Assembly: GCA_019117285.1 (NCBI GenBank)
Contig: DXAA01000011.1
Coordinates: 1 to 64,000, forward strand
Direction: 5' to 3'
Length of the DNA stretch: 64,000 nucleotides
From: Candidatus Limosilactobacillus intestinigallinarum
GTDB lineage: Bacteria; Bacillota; Bacilli; Lactobacillales; Lactobacillaceae
The notes beneath the pieces are model-generated. The model was not told where the DNA came from, searched no databases, and worked only from the letters and a program-made list of their open reading frames with translations. Made by a program: the position numbers and the translations under genes. Numbering within the stretch: position 1 is the first letter of the stretch; the number at the start of each line of letters is the position of its first letter. This document shows positions 19,831 to 30,085 of the stretch, piece after piece.

Positions 19831-21157
19831 TGTCTGCGGGATGCTGGCGGTGCCACGCGGCAATCTGGGCCATCCGGGCCTTGAAGCGGGGCTCAAAGCC
19901 CTGGTCGCCAGGGTGGTAGAAGTGACTGCCGGCCAGCTCCGGCGGCATCGTAGTCATGGTGGTCAGCTTGTCCTTGGTATCGTGCGCGTACTGGTAGCCC
20001 TGGCCGTAGTGGAGGTCTTTCATTAGCTTGGTCGGGGCGTTGCGGATTTGGAGCGGCACGGGAAGGTTGCCGGTCTTCTTGATCGCCGCGTGGGCCTCTT
20101 GGCGGGCCTGGTAGGCAGCGTTAGACTTGGGTGCAATCGCCAGGTAGATTACGCACTCGGTCAGGTGGACATCACACTCCGGCATCCCCAAAAATTGGCA
20201 GGCCTGGAAGGTGTTGATCGCCACGCGGAGGGCGTTGGTGTCCGCCAGGCCGATGTCTTCACTGGCGAAGCGGACCAGCCGACGGGCGATGTAGAGCGGG
20301 TCCTCGCCACCGTCGATCATCCGTGAGCACCAGTAGACCGCCGCATCGACGTCGCTGTTGCGCATCGATTTATGGAGGGCCGAGATAATGTTGTAGTGCT
20401 CCTCACCGTGTTTGTCGTAGCGTAGGGACTTAGTGTTGACCAGCTGGTCGAGGTCATTGCCAGTGATGGTGACTTCCTTGCCCGACCGCTGCCCGTTGAG
20501 CACCGCCATCTCTAGGGTGTTGAGGGCGATCCGGGCGTCTCCGTTGGCAAACTGGGCGATGGTGTGAAGCTCGTCGGCACTGCAATGAATGGTCAGGCTC
20601 GGGAAACCGGCGGGGTGTTTGAGGGCCCGGCGGAGGACCTGCTCGATGTCTTCAGTGGTCAACGCCTTGAGGACGAAGACCCGGCAGCGGCTGAGCAGGG
20701 CGGCGTTGATCTCAAACGAGGGGTTCTCGGTGGTTGCCCCGATCAGGGTGATACTGCCGCGCTCGACGAAGGGAAGAAAGGCGTCCTGTTGAGCCTTGTT
20801 GAAGCGGTGGATCTCGTCGATGAAGCAGATGGTCCGTTCCCCGTACTCCCGGTTCTGTTCAGCTTTCTCCATGATCTTACGAATGTCGCGGATGCTGGAA
20901 GTTACCGCGCTGAAGGTGATGAAGTGGGCCTTAGTCTGGTGGGCGATGATCTCTGCCAGGGTGGTCTTGCCGATGCCGGGTGGTCCCCAGAAAATCATGG
21001 ATGAGATCTGGTCGTTTTCAATGATGTCACGCAGGACTTTTCCCGGCCCGAGTAGGTGGCGTTGGCCGACAAACTCGTCGATGGTGGTCGGCCGGACTCG
21101 GTTGGCCAGGGGGGTGTTGTCGGCGTTGTCCTGAGCAAACAGTGACTCTTGGTGCAT
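19823..21157 (-). CDS. rarA: Replication-associated recombination protein A (AAA+ ATPase)
   Basis: FWGPPGIGKTTLAEIIA, CFIDEIHRFNKAQQDAFLP, TTENPSFEINAALLSR. Confidence 0.95.
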   Translation of the reverse strand: MHQESLFAQDNADNTPLANRVRPTTIDEFVGQRHLLGPGKVLRDIIENDQISSMIFWGPPGIGKTTLAEIIAHQTKAHFITFSAVTSSIRDIRKIMEKAEQNREYGERTICFIDEIHRFNKAQQDAFLPFVERGSITLIGATTENPSFEINAALLSRCRVFVLKALTTEDIEQVLRRALKHPAGFPSLTIHCSADELHTIAQFANGDARIALNTLEMAVLNGQRSGKEVTITGNDLDQLVNTKSLRYDKHGEEHYNIISALHKSMRNSDVDAAVYWCSRMIDGGEDPLYIARRLVRFASEDIGLADTNALRVAINTFQACQFLGMPECDVHLTECVIYLAIAPKSNAAYQARQEAHAAIKKTGNLPVPLQIRNAPTKLMKDLHYGQGYQYAHDTKDKLTTMTTMPPELAGSHFYHPGDQGFEPRFKARMAQIAAWHRQHPADKK

Positions 21158-21257
21158 ACTAAAAATCTCCTTTGCCCATATTCTAAACTAAATCTTAACA
21201 AAATTGTATTATGAAGCGTGTTACGATAAGGATAAAGAGGTTAAAGGGGCGGAAAAA

Positions 21258-22244
21258 ATGGAAAGACTCAAACGGTTCCGGGGCGGACTCGCCGGCCGGC
21301 TGGTGAACAACTTAAGCAACAGTTTTCGTGACCTACACCGGTGTGGTGACCACCGCTCCAACAAGGCCACCTTCATTGAGATGGGGATCCAACTCAGCGG
21401 CTTCAAGCACGCCCTCGCCGAACCCGCCGCATATGACGAGCTGATCCGGACGGCCCGGCAGACCAACGCCCAGCGTTATGACCTGCCGCAGGTGACCTTC
21501 AACGTCAAGCTCCGCCAGCTGAAGCACTACCGGATTCCGGTCTACGTCCTCAACGAGCGCGGCTTCAATCAGCGGGTGATCGTCTACCTGGCCGGCGGGG
21601 CCTACATCCAGCCCGCTGATAAGACCCACTGGCAGTACCTGAACCGGCTGGCCCAGGCGACCGGGGCCCGGATCTACATTCCAATCTACTCCCTGGCCCC
21701 CCAGCACAACTTCCGGGCGGCCTACCAGGAGATCGCCCAGCTCTACGGCGCCCTCTACCAACAGGCCCCAGCGAGTGACATCACCCTGATGGGGGACTCG
21801 GCGGGGGCCGGATTGGCGCTGGGCTTCAGTGAGTACCTCGGTCAACGGGGTCTGCCCCAGCCGGGCCACCTGATCCTGATCTCGCCCTGGTTGGACCTGG
21901 ATCTGACCAATCCGGTGATCGCTCGTTATGAACAGGATGATGTCACCCTGTCCTGCTACGGCCTGCGCCGGATTGCGGACCTGTGGGCGGGGGACACCAA
22001 CCACCGCGACTACCGGTTGAGCCCGCTGAACGGTGATCTTGACCAGCTCCGCGACGTCCACGTCTACGCCGGCACCAAGGAGATCATGTACCCGGATGCC
22101 GCCCGGCTGGTGGAAAAGCTCAAGGCGAGCCGGATTCCGGTTCACTTCACGGTGGGGCGGGGGATGTTTCACATCTACCCCCTCTACCCGGTGCCCGAGG
22201 CCAACACCGTGATGAAACAAGTTGTTAAGATTGTGAATAGTTAG
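21258..22244 (+). CDS. Alpha/beta hydrolase (HSL/GDXG-type esterase)
   Basis: VYLAGGAY, MGDSAGAGLALG, late HFTVGRGMFHIYP. Confidence 0.85.
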   Translation: MERLKRFRGGLAGRLVNNLSNSFRDLHRCGDHRSNKATFIEMGIQLSGFKHALAEPAAYDELIRTARQTNAQRYDLPQVTFNVKLRQLKHYRIPVYVLNERGFNQRVIVYLAGGAYIQPADKTHWQYLNRLAQATGARIYIPIYSLAPQHNFRAAYQEIAQLYGALYQQAPASDITLMGDSAGAGLALGFSEYLGQRGLPQPGHLILISPWLDLDLTNPVIARYEQDDVTLSCYGLRRIADLWAGDTNHRDYRLSPLNGDLDQLRDVHVYAGTKEIMYPDAARLVEKLKASRIPVHFTVGRGMFHIYPLYPVPEANTVMKQVVKIVNS

Positions 22245-22250
22245 GATGGA

Positions 22251-22832
22251 GTGATTACTTTGACAAAGGTAGCAGTAGTATTTGCCCCCGGTTGTGAGGA
22301 AGTTGAAGGATTATCGATCGTCGACGTGCTGCGGCGCATGGGAATTGAAACAACCATGGTCGGCCTGGAAGGGATCAAGGTTCCCGGGGCCCACGGGATT
22401 GAACTAACCTGTGACCAGACCCTCAATGACCACCTGCTGGACTACGACCTCGTCGCCTTCCCCGGCGGCCGGGGCGGGGCCGAAAAGCTTCGTGATAACG
22501 AGCGGCTGGCGGACCTGATGCGGAAGCGGAACCAGCAGGGCAAGTGGGACGCCGCCATGTGTGCGGCCCCGATCGCCCTGGCCAAGTATGGCCTGCTGGA
22601 CGGGCGGGACTACACCTGCTTCCCAGGAATCAACGAAGAGGTTGACCGCCTGGCCAAGGACGCCCACTTTAAGGAGACGATCACCGTGGTCGACGTCGCC
22701 GGTAAGGTGGTCACCAGCCGCGGCCCGGCTACGGCCCTGGCCTTTGCCTACCAGATTGCTGAGGTGCTCGGCTACGACACCAAGCAGATCAAGCACGAGA
22801 TGCTTTACGATTACCTGATGGATCAACGTTAA
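22251..22832 (+). CDS. DJ-1/PfpI family protein
   Basis: VAVVFAPGCEEVEGLSIVDVLRR, AAMCAAPIAL nucleophile-elbow region. Confidence 0.92.
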   Translation: MITLTKVAVVFAPGCEEVEGLSIVDVLRRMGIETTMVGLEGIKVPGAHGIELTCDQTLNDHLLDYDLVAFPGGRGGAEKLRDNERLADLMRKRNQQGKWDAAMCAAPIALAKYGLLDGRDYTCFPGINEEVDRLAKDAHFKETITVVDVAGKVVTSRGPATALAFAYQIAEVLGYDTKQIKHEMLYDYLMDQR

Positions 22833-22840
22833 GAGATACG

Positions 22841-22881
22841 AAAAGGAGCGGCACGTTTAAGAAAAGCGTGCCGCTCCTTTT
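22841..22881. terminator. Bidirectional terminator
   Basis: Perfect 15-bp AAAAGGAGCGGCACG/CGTGCCGCTCCTTTT. Confidence 0.9.
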
Positions 22882-22900
22882 GTGTACTGTGGGATTGCAT

Positions 22901-23863
22901 TTATTTATTAACGATGTACTTGACCAGGTCCCCCTTGAGGGCCGCGATGGCGTTGGTGGCCACGATCTTGCCCATGGCGTCCCGGGCCTCCACGGAGGCG
23001 TTACCGATGTGCGGCGTCAGGATGACGTTGTCGAGAGTCTTGAACTCGTCATCAACCTCAGGTTCCTTCTCGTAGACGTCGAGGGCGGCCCCGGCGATCT
23101 CCTTGTTGATGAGGGCCTTCAGGACGGCTTCCTCGTTGATGACCGGTCCCCGGGCACAGTTGATCAAAACGGCCGACTTCTTCATCATCTTCAGCTGGGC
23201 TGCATCGATCATGTGGTGGGTTGCATCGGTCAGCGGACAGTGGAGGGTGACCACGTCAGCGCGCTTAAGTAGCTCGTCTAATGGTACGTATTCGGCGGCG
23301 CAGGCCGCTTCAACTGCTGGAGCGGCCTGGTGCCGTTGGGTGTAGATGATCTTCATGTTGAAGGCGTGCATCCGCTTAGCAACCGCGCTCCCGATGCTGC
23401 CAAGGCCGACGATCCCGAGGGTCTTACCGGCCAGCTCATGGCCGAGGAAGAAGAGCGGGGCCCAGCCATCGAAGCCGATCGACCGCATCCGTTGGTCCCC
23501 CTCGACGATCCGCCGCATCAGGGCGATCATCAGGCCACAGGCAACTTCGGCGGTTGCCGTGGATGAGACGAATGGAGTGTTGGTGACGTCGATTCCCTTA
23601 CTCCGGGCGTACTTGACGTCGATGTTGTTGAAGCCAGCTCCAAAGTTGGCAATCAGCTTGAGCTGCGGAGCGGCATCGATGACCTCAGCATCGACCTGGG
23701 TTGACAGGGGGGTGATCAGGACCTGGCAGTCCCCAACGTGCTTAAGGAGCTCGTCCTTAGTGATCAGGCCGTCACCATCATAGACCTTGTAATCCAGCCC
23801 AGCAGAATCAAGTAGCTTGGTCGCGATGGTTGGTAATTTTGCGGAAAGATATACAGTAGCCAT
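22901..23863 (-). CDS. D-isomer-specific 2-hydroxyacid dehydrogenase
   Basis: GKTLGIVGLGSIGSAVAKRM, ALDVYEKEP, LTPHIGNAS. Confidence 0.93.
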   Translation of the reverse strand: MATVYLSAKLPTIATKLLDSAGLDYKVYDGDGLITKDELLKHVGDCQVLITPLSTQVDAEVIDAAPQLKLIANFGAGFNNIDVKYARSKGIDVTNTPFVSSTATAEVACGLMIALMRRIVEGDQRMRSIGFDGWAPLFFLGHELAGKTLGIVGLGSIGSAVAKRMHAFNMKIIYTQRHQAAPAVEAACAAEYVPLDELLKRADVVTLHCPLTDATHHMIDAAQLKMMKKSAVLINCARGPVINEEAVLKALINKEIAGAALDVYEKEPEVDDEFKTLDNVILTPHIGNASVEARDAMGKIVATNAIAALKGDLVKYIVNK

Positions 23864-23891
23864 ATTCTCGCCTTCCTATATTAAATCAAAA

Positions 23892-23905
23892 AGTAAACGC
23901 TTTCC
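23892..23905 (-). promoter_or_regulatory. cre-like site next to a TATAAT -10
   Basis: Minus strand GGAAAGCGTTTACT, one mismatch to TGNAANCGNWNNCW; TATAAT at 23913-23918 (minus). Confidence 0.45.
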
Positions 23906-23958
23906 ACCGATTATTATAGGTTAAGTCGATTTGTTATTCAAATCAACGGCCACACTAA

Positions 23959-23997
23959 AACAAGCCAGCACAACTAGGCAGTTGCCGCTGGCTTGTT
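23959..23997. terminator. Intrinsic terminator downstream of mprF
   Basis: Perfect 11-bp AACAAGCCAGC/GCTGGCTTGTT. Confidence 0.7.
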
Positions 23998-24005
23998 CAA
24001 TGAAA

Positions 24006-26594
24006 CTAGTTCTTATTCAACCAGAAGAAGAAGAGGTGCCGGTTCTGCGCATCGACCCGCTGGTTGACGACACTGACCAGGATCAGCATGGTGGCAATCA
24101 GGGAGTTCTTCTTGCGGTAGGCGATGTAACGGGGGTACCAGACGGAGGCGTACTTGTCCTTGTAGTGCCGCAGCCCCTGGAAGCCGTAGAGGTGGTAGCC
24201 GTATTCATAGATGAAGTGGGCTGCCTTCTCCTCGATAAAGCTGAACTGGTACTCACCAACGTTGGAGAGGGGAGCCATCCCGAGGTCGAAGTAGGTGTAG
24301 CCATTCTCCTGGCCGTACTGGTACATGCTGATAAAGATCTTGTCCATGATTCCGGATGGGGCGTCCTTACTGTGCCGCATCAGGTCGATGGTCAGGATCT
24401 CCTTGCCACCGGTCGGCATGAAGGTGGCAAAGGCGACCATCTTGCCGTCCTTATCACGAACAACTCCGACGGGCGCTTGGTTGATGTAGTAGGGGTCAAA
24501 GAAGCCCAGCGAGAAGCCCTTCTCGACCTGGTTGCCCAGCCAACTGTCCGAAACCCGCTTCAGTTCGGCCAGCTGGTCGGCGGAAAACGGTGGCTGCTCG
24601 ACGGTGAAGGTGTAACCCTCCCGGTCGAACTTGTGCATCAGAGCCCGCTGGGACCGCTGCTTCTTGCCGGCCAGGGTGAAGTCGGCCAACTTGACCAGAC
24701 CGGTCTCCCCGGTCTTGATGAAGTCGAAGCCAAACTCGTGCAGAAGGAGGGTGACCTCACTAGAGACCTCGTAGAAGACCAGCTGGTAATCATACTTGTC
24801 CGCCGTCCGGATGAACTGGCGGAAGGCCGGGCGCCAGACGGCCTGGTTGCCGACCGGGTCCCCCATGACCACGAGCCGGTCATTCTTCTTGCGGTACATG
24901 AAGAAGAGTTGGTCGTGTTTGTCTTCCTGATAGTAGTAGATTGCCTTGTCCCGCAGGAAGGCGAGGTGACTGGTGGAAGAGCCGCCAAACTCATCAATCA
25001 CGCCCCGCACCCGGTCGGCATCGAAACTGTGAACCGCGGCGAAGGGGTCACGACCGGCGGTGAAGTAACGCAGGATCAAGAACATTAGGATCAGGCCGAG
25101 AAACAGCCCGATCAGTCCGGAGAACCAGACGCTCTCACCGGGGAAGAAGAGAAAGTCGGGGATGTGGTGCTTGCTGATATACTGCGGCGCGTTGATCACC
25201 CCAACGATGACGTAGAGGATGAAACTGCCGGCGAAGATGGTCCCGTCGATCATGAACTTACCAACGGAGTACTGGAGCTTCTCTCGGTAGAGGACGTGCC
25301 GGGACATCAGTACGAGGAGTAGGACGATGACCAGGTAGATGGTCAGACTCAGTGTCCCCAGGTTCCAGATGGTGTTACCGATTCCGATCAACAGTAGGAT
25401 CAGGGTCGGCCAGTACGCCTTCTTGATTTTAGCCTGCAAGCCCCGGGCACAGGCCAGCATGGCGACCGCGAAGAGAATCGTGGTCATCTGGTGCAGGAAG
25501 AAGAAGGTGTAGGGGTAGAGACGCTGGATGATCTTGTTCTGGCTGGTCAGGTCCGGAACCGAGGCGGTCAGCAGCATCAGGATGCCGGAGATGTACATGA
25601 AGGCGGTGATCAGGAAGTAGGCCGTCTTCCGCAGCATCATCAATGGCAGGCCATCGAAGAACTCGTTGACCTGCTGGGCCAGGTTGTGGAGGAACATAAC
25701 GGCCGCCAGGATCAGCGGCACGATGTAGTAGAAGATTCGGAAGAGCAGCAGCCAGATGATGATGGTCGTCTGGGGAACCCCCAGCAGGGATAGCTCGAAG
25801 ATCATCATGACGTCGAAGGACCCCAACGCCCCGGGAATCATGGAGAGGACCCCGAGAACCTGGGCAACGACGTAGAGGGGCAGGACACTGATCAAGTTGT
25901 CCTGGACCCCGAGACACCAGCCAACCAGTAGGAAGAAGAGGGCCACGAAGAGCCACTCAAAGGTCGAGCTGGTGACGATGAAGGCCTCCAACTTCGGAGT
26001 GACGTCCTTGAAGACGTTGCTGTTGTAGACCTGGGTGACGAAGAAGACGATCGGGAAGTAGAGCCCCCCGCCGACCAACCAGATGGCATACTGGTTGAAG
26101 TGGCCACCATCGTGGAAGCCAAACATGATGATCAGGGCGATCCAGCAGAGGACCGACAGCCCGGACAAGAGGAAGATGGCGATCTTCGAGATGGCCAGCA
26201 GGATCTCCTTCTTGCTGGCGTTCTTCCGGTAGAAGTAGGCCCGCAGCGATGACCCGAGCAGGCCCCCAAAGCCCGCAATGTTGGTCAAGGTGTTGGTGAT
26301 CCACCCGCAGCGGATGATGTAGGATCGCTTAAATTTCCCGGGTAATAATCGGGTCACCGCAAAGTCGTAACCGAGCATTGGGATGACGGCGATGCAACCG
26401 GCGACCATCAACAGGAGAATTTTCTCCCAGCTGAGCTCGGTCAGGCCGATCCCAACCTTGTGCCAGTCGACGGTCTTGAAAAAGCTGCCGAGGGCGTGGA
26501 CCACGAACACGAGGACCGAGGTCACGAACAGCAGCTTGATGATCCGTGAATATTTTTCCCACCAGGATTCAAAACGCATACCTAGTGCTTTCAT
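24006..26594 (-). CDS. mprF: Bifunctional lysylphosphatidylglycerol flippase/synthetase MprF
   Basis: 862 aa; N-terminal multi-TM flippase region, C-terminal LPG synthase region (GDPVGN, VRDKDGKMVAFATFMPT, FDLGMAPLSNVG). Confidence 0.93.
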   Translation of the reverse strand: MKALGMRFESWWEKYSRIIKLLFVTSVLVFVVHALGSFFKTVDWHKVGIGLTELSWEKILLLMVAGCIAVIPMLGYDFAVTRLLPGKFKRSYIIRCGWITNTLTNIAGFGGLLGSSLRAYFYRKNASKKEILLAISKIAIFLLSGLSVLCWIALIIMFGFHDGGHFNQYAIWLVGGGLYFPIVFFVTQVYNSNVFKDVTPKLEAFIVTSSTFEWLFVALFFLLVGWCLGVQDNLISVLPLYVVAQVLGVLSMIPGALGSFDVMMIFELSLLGVPQTTIIIWLLLFRIFYYIVPLILAAVMFLHNLAQQVNEFFDGLPLMMLRKTAYFLITAFMYISGILMLLTASVPDLTSQNKIIQRLYPYTFFFLHQMTTILFAVAMLACARGLQAKIKKAYWPTLILLLIGIGNTIWNLGTLSLTIYLVIVLLLVLMSRHVLYREKLQYSVGKFMIDGTIFAGSFILYVIVGVINAPQYISKHHIPDFLFFPGESVWFSGLIGLFLGLILMFLILRYFTAGRDPFAAVHSFDADRVRGVIDEFGGSSTSHLAFLRDKAIYYYQEDKHDQLFFMYRKKNDRLVVMGDPVGNQAVWRPAFRQFIRTADKYDYQLVFYEVSSEVTLLLHEFGFDFIKTGETGLVKLADFTLAGKKQRSQRALMHKFDREGYTFTVEQPPFSADQLAELKRVSDSWLGNQVEKGFSLGFFDPYYINQAPVGVVRDKDGKMVAFATFMPTGGKEILTIDLMRHSKDAPSGIMDKIFISMYQYGQENGYTYFDLGMAPLSNVGEYQFSFIEEKAAHFIYEYGYHLYGFQGLRHYKDKYASVWYPRYIAYRKKNSLIATMLILVSVVNQRVDAQNRHLFFFWLNKN

Positions 26595-26678
26595 TAGTAA
26601 AACTCCTCTCTAAACAACTAATATAATTATTATAAGCTATTTACCGGACCGTCGGGAGGGGCAAAGGCAAATTAGTGG

Positions 26679-26707
26679 TTGACGACCGGATTAATTTCAC
26701 GTATACT
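26679..26707 (+). promoter_or_regulatory. Sigma-A promoter of tRNA-Asp
   Basis: TTGACG-17-TATACT. Confidence 0.75.
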
Positions 26708-26724
26708 CTTAGATGTTGTCAAAT

Positions 26725-26799
26725 GGTCCGTTGGTCTAGTTGGTTTAGGACGCATCCCTGTCACGGATGAGATCACGAGTTCGAGTCTCGTACGGACCG
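26725..26799 (+). tRNA. tRNA-Asp (GTC)
   Basis: 7-bp acceptor GGTCCGT/ACGGACC, anticodon stem CATCC-CTGTCAC-GGATG, T-loop TTCGAGT; no encoded CCA. Confidence 0.95.
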
Positions 26800-26861
26800 T
26801 CGTTACGAAGTTGAGTCAGCCGACTCAACTTTTTTTGTACAGAAATTTTGGGAGGTAAACA

Positions 26862-27737
26862 ATGGAAGCAAGTTGGCAGTACACCGGTACGGAGCCGGTC
26901 AAGATCAAGAAGTTCCTGCAGTCGTTGGGGATGGGGCACCGCCTCTTCAACGACATCAAGAAGGGGCAGGGGGAGTTTCTGGTTGACCACCGTCCGGTCC
27001 GGCCGACTACCAAGATCCTGCCCAACCAGCCGCTGACGATCAAAGTTAATCCCGAGCCGGCCGATCCAACGGTGACGGTCAGTCATGATCCCCTGCAGGT
27101 CGTTTACGAGGATGATAACTGGCTGGTCATTGATAAGCCGGTCGGGGTGGCCTCAATCCCCGGTCCCAGTGTGACCGACGGGACGATCCTGAACCGGGTC
27201 ACCGGCTACCTGATTGACCGGCAGTCACCCGACCAGCGGCCCCACCTGATCACCCGGCTCGACCGTGACACAGGGGGCCTCCTGCTGGTGGCAAAACATC
27301 ACGTAGCTTCAAGCATGATCAGCCAGCAGGTTCAGCAGCACCAGATGGTAAAGGAGTACACGGCTTTGGTCAGCGGTAACTTCACTGATGACCACGGCAC
27401 GATTGACCAGCCGATCGCCCGGGTGGTCGGCCAGGTCCGGCGGGTAGTGGCCAAGGATGGCCAGCCGGCACTGACCGAGTACTGGGTTGAGGACCAGGGC
27501 GACGGTTGGGCTCGCGTCCGGGTTCGTCTCCACACCGGTCGGACCCACCAGATCCGGGTCCACTTCGCTGCCATCGGCCATCCCCTGCTCGGTGACGCCC
27601 TCTATGGTGGGGACACCAGCCGGGTTAACCACCAACTGCTCCACGCCAGCCACCTGGCCTTTCTAGATCCCTTCAGTCGGCGCCAGCTCAGTTTTACCTC
27701 ACCGCTGCCGGCCGCCTTTAACGAAATTATGAAATAA
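26862..27737 (+). CDS. RluA-family pseudouridine synthase
   Basis: HLITRLDRDTGGLLLVAK, LHTGRTHQIRVHFAAIGHPLLGD. Confidence 0.94.
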   Translation: MEASWQYTGTEPVKIKKFLQSLGMGHRLFNDIKKGQGEFLVDHRPVRPTTKILPNQPLTIKVNPEPADPTVTVSHDPLQVVYEDDNWLVIDKPVGVASIPGPSVTDGTILNRVTGYLIDRQSPDQRPHLITRLDRDTGGLLLVAKHHVASSMISQQVQQHQMVKEYTALVSGNFTDDHGTIDQPIARVVGQVRRVVAKDGQPALTEYWVEDQGDGWARVRVRLHTGRTHQIRVHFAAIGHPLLGDALYGGDTSRVNHQLLHASHLAFLDPFSRRQLSFTSPLPAAFNEIMK

Positions 27738-27739
27738 TA

Positions 27740-27772
27740 AAAACGGCGTCATCGCTTGGATGGCGTCGTTTT
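27740..27772. terminator. Bidirectional terminator
   Basis: AAAACGGCGTCATC-gctt-GGATGGCGTCGTTTT hairpin. Confidence 0.8.
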
Positions 27773-27784
27773 GACGTTTAAATG

Positions 27785-28501
27785 CTATTTTAGCAGGGCC
27801 TGAACCATCTTGGCTTGGAACTCCTGCTCGGCCTGCTGGGAGACAGCCCGGATCTGGGCGGCTGTCATGTGCGGGTTCTTGGCCATGGCGGCTTGGACCC
27901 GACCGGTAACGTAGCTTTGCCCCTGCTGGCGAGCCGCAGCCATGGCCTGCTGACCGGCCGGCGACTTGGCCTTAGCCCGCAGTTGCTGGGCCTGCTTGGT
28001 GGTCAGCAGGACGTAGGTCCGGGGGTATTCCAGGGTATTGGTCCGCTTGACCAGGGTACCGTCCATCCCGGACCAGGCGTAGAGCGTCTTATAGAAGTCG
28101 TTCTTGAAGCGCCAGCGGGTCGTAGTGGTCACGAGGCGGGGATTACCGGCCTGCTTCCACTTGACCTGACTGTGGGTGTATTCATTGGCCTGGGTGTGAC
28201 TTGGCTTCGCCTGGGCTGGCGTGGCCTTGTAGATGTAGACGTCGTCCTTGCCGCTGGTGCCGACCGGCTGGTAGAGGGCCAGCGGCATCTTGGCGTTGAC
28301 CGGGTAGATCCGGCGACTGGTGGTCGTGGTGACCTGGTGCATGCCGAAGTGGTGGCTGTAGTTCAGGGTCATCAGGGCCGTTGAGGCGACGAAGATCAGA
28401 CCGGTGATGGTGGCCAGAACGATCCGTGAAGCCTTGCTGTGGGTGAACATGATACTGAGGAAGAAGCAGATCGCCCCGAGAAAGGTTAAGACAATAACCA
28501 T
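27785..28501 (-). CDS. DUF4811-like membrane protein
   Basis: TM N-terminus, KSHTQANEYTHSQVKW; TAATG stop-start coupling with upstream MFS gene. Confidence 0.65.
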   Translation of the reverse strand: MVIVLTFLGAICFFLSIMFTHSKASRIVLATITGLIFVASTALMTLNYSHHFGMHQVTTTTSRRIYPVNAKMPLALYQPVGTSGKDDVYIYKATPAQAKPSHTQANEYTHSQVKWKQAGNPRLVTTTTRWRFKNDFYKTLYAWSGMDGTLVKRTNTLEYPRTYVLLTTKQAQQLRAKAKSPAGQQAMAAARQQGQSYVTGRVQAAMAKNPHMTAAQIRAVSQQAEQEFQAKMVQALLK

Positions 28502-30003
28502 TAGTTGGCACCTCCCTTATCGTTGAGGATGTCTTCGCTGTCGATCCGCGGGTGAATCCCGTTGCCTGACGTGACGAAGAAGGTCAGAATCAACCCCAGG
28601 AAGGCGAAGGCAATGGCGAACCAGAAGGCGGCATGGTAGCCCATCAGGGTGGCGTCGAACATCTTGGCCTTGTACTGGAGTGGTGACTGGGTCAACAGGG
28701 CGTGACCCGGCTTGTGACTGTTGGTGATGTTGGTCAGCACTGAGATCATGATCGCGGTCCCGACGGAAGTGGCCACCTGCCGGATGGTGTTGTTGACCGC
28801 GGTCCCGTGGGAAATCAGGTTGTACGGCAGGGAGTTCATTCCGGCGGTCGTGACCGGCATCATGACCATTGAGATCCCAAACATCCGCACCGCGTAGAGG
28901 AAGACGATGTCGATGGTTGGGGTGTCCCGGGTGATGAAGGCAAAGGGCAGGGTGCCGACACAGAGGATGAACATCCCGGTGACGGCCAGCCGCTTGGCCC
29001 CGTAACGGTCAAAGAGGTTCCCGGTGATCGGGCTCATCAGTCCCATGAAGATTGCCCCGAAGAGTAGGGTCAGCCCAGAATGGAAGGCCGACATCCCGTG
29101 GATGATCTGCAGGTAGAGCGGGATAACCAGCTCGACCCCGACCATTGCCATCATGACGATGGAGCTGAGGGCCGTGGCGAGGGTAAATTCACCACTCTCA
29201 AAGACCTTGAATTCCAGGAAGGGTTCGTCGAGCTTGCCCTGGCGCCAGACCAGGATGGCGACCAGGATCGCCCCGACGATGATCGTGGTGATGACCACCG
29301 GATTGGTCCAACCCTTGTCTCCGACGCTGGAGAACCCGTAGAGCATGCTACCGAAACCAAGCGTCGAGATGACGACTGATAGCCAATCGAGGTGCGGGCG
29401 CCGGTTGGGAATGACGTTCTTGACGAAGACGAAGCTGGCCAGGATGACCACGGCGGCGATCGGGACGATCATCCCGAAGAGCCAGCGCCAGCTGAAATTA
29501 TCGATGACCCATCCGGACAGGGTCGGGCCGATCGCTGGGGCCAGTCCGATGACCAGGCCGTTGATCCCCATGGCGGCCCCCCGCTTCTCGGGTGGGTAGA
29601 TGGTCAGCATGATGTTTTGCATCAGCGGCATGTTGACCCCCACGCCGACCGCCTGGATGAGTCGTCCGGCGAGCAGGACGGCAAAGGATGGGGCCAGCCA
29701 GGACATGATGGTCCCCAACTCAAAGGTCGACATCGCCAGGATGAACAGCAAGCGCGTATTGAAGCGGCTGCTCAGGTAGGCGCTGACCGGGATCATGATC
29801 CCGTTGACCATCAGGAAACCGGTAGTTAGCCATTGAACCGTGGATGTGCTGATGTTAAAGGCATTCATTAATGCGGGGAAAGCGGTCGAGAGGATCGTCT
29901 GGTTTAAAATCGTACAAAAAGCCCCGATCAATAGGACCAGGACCATTAGGCTACGATTATAGGGTTTACCAGTGATATCAACCGCTTGTGCATCGTGATT
30001 CAC
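28501..30003 (-). CDS. MFS drug transporter, DHA2/EmrB type
   Basis: 14-TM pattern, LNQTILSTAFPALMNAF, WLTTGFLMVNG; GTG start at 30003 preceded by AAGAGG. Confidence 0.9.
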   Translation of the reverse strand: MNHDAQAVDITGKPYNRSLMVLVLLIGAFCTILNQTILSTAFPALMNAFNISTSTVQWLTTGFLMVNGIMIPVSAYLSSRFNTRLLFILAMSTFELGTIMSWLAPSFAVLLAGRLIQAVGVGVNMPLMQNIMLTIYPPEKRGAAMGINGLVIGLAPAIGPTLSGWVIDNFSWRWLFGMIVPIAAVVILASFVFVKNVIPNRRPHLDWLSVVISTLGFGSMLYGFSSVGDKGWTNPVVITTIIVGAILVAILVWRQGKLDEPFLEFKVFESGEFTLATALSSIVMMAMVGVELVIPLYLQIIHGMSAFHSGLTLLFGAIFMGLMSPITGNLFDRYGAKRLAVTGMFILCVGTLPFAFITRDTPTIDIVFLYAVRMFGISMVMMPVTTAGMNSLPYNLISHGTAVNNTIRQVATSVGTAIMISVLTNITNSHKPGHALLTQSPLQYKAKMFDATLMGYHAAFWFAIAFAFLGLILTFFVTSGNGIHPRIDSEDILNDKGGAN

Positions 30004-30062
30004 AAATAAAGACCTCTTTTCGTAAAAATTAGCAATGTGAAAAATATAGTACAATTCGTTAT

Positions 30063-30085
30063 CTTTGTCAAATAATTTGACAAAG
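30063..30085. promoter_or_regulatory. Perfect palindromic operator with divergent -35 elements
   Basis: CTTTGTCAAAT-A-ATTTGACAAAG; each arm contains TTGACA (minus: 17 bp to TATATT; plus: 16 bp to TAATAA). Confidence 0.75.

Noticed and set aside
18703-19896. 397-aa ORF antisense to the MFS transporter
   Set aside because: His/Asp/Arg-rich shadow ORF overlapping both the MFS gene and terminator.
23931-25088. 385-aa plus-strand ORF opposite mprF
   Set aside because: Antisense shadow ORF running through the terminator hairpin.
26745-27086. 113-aa ORF ending in NDGPYETRTRDLIRDRDAS
   Set aside because: Antisense of tRNA-Asp plus the RluA gene.
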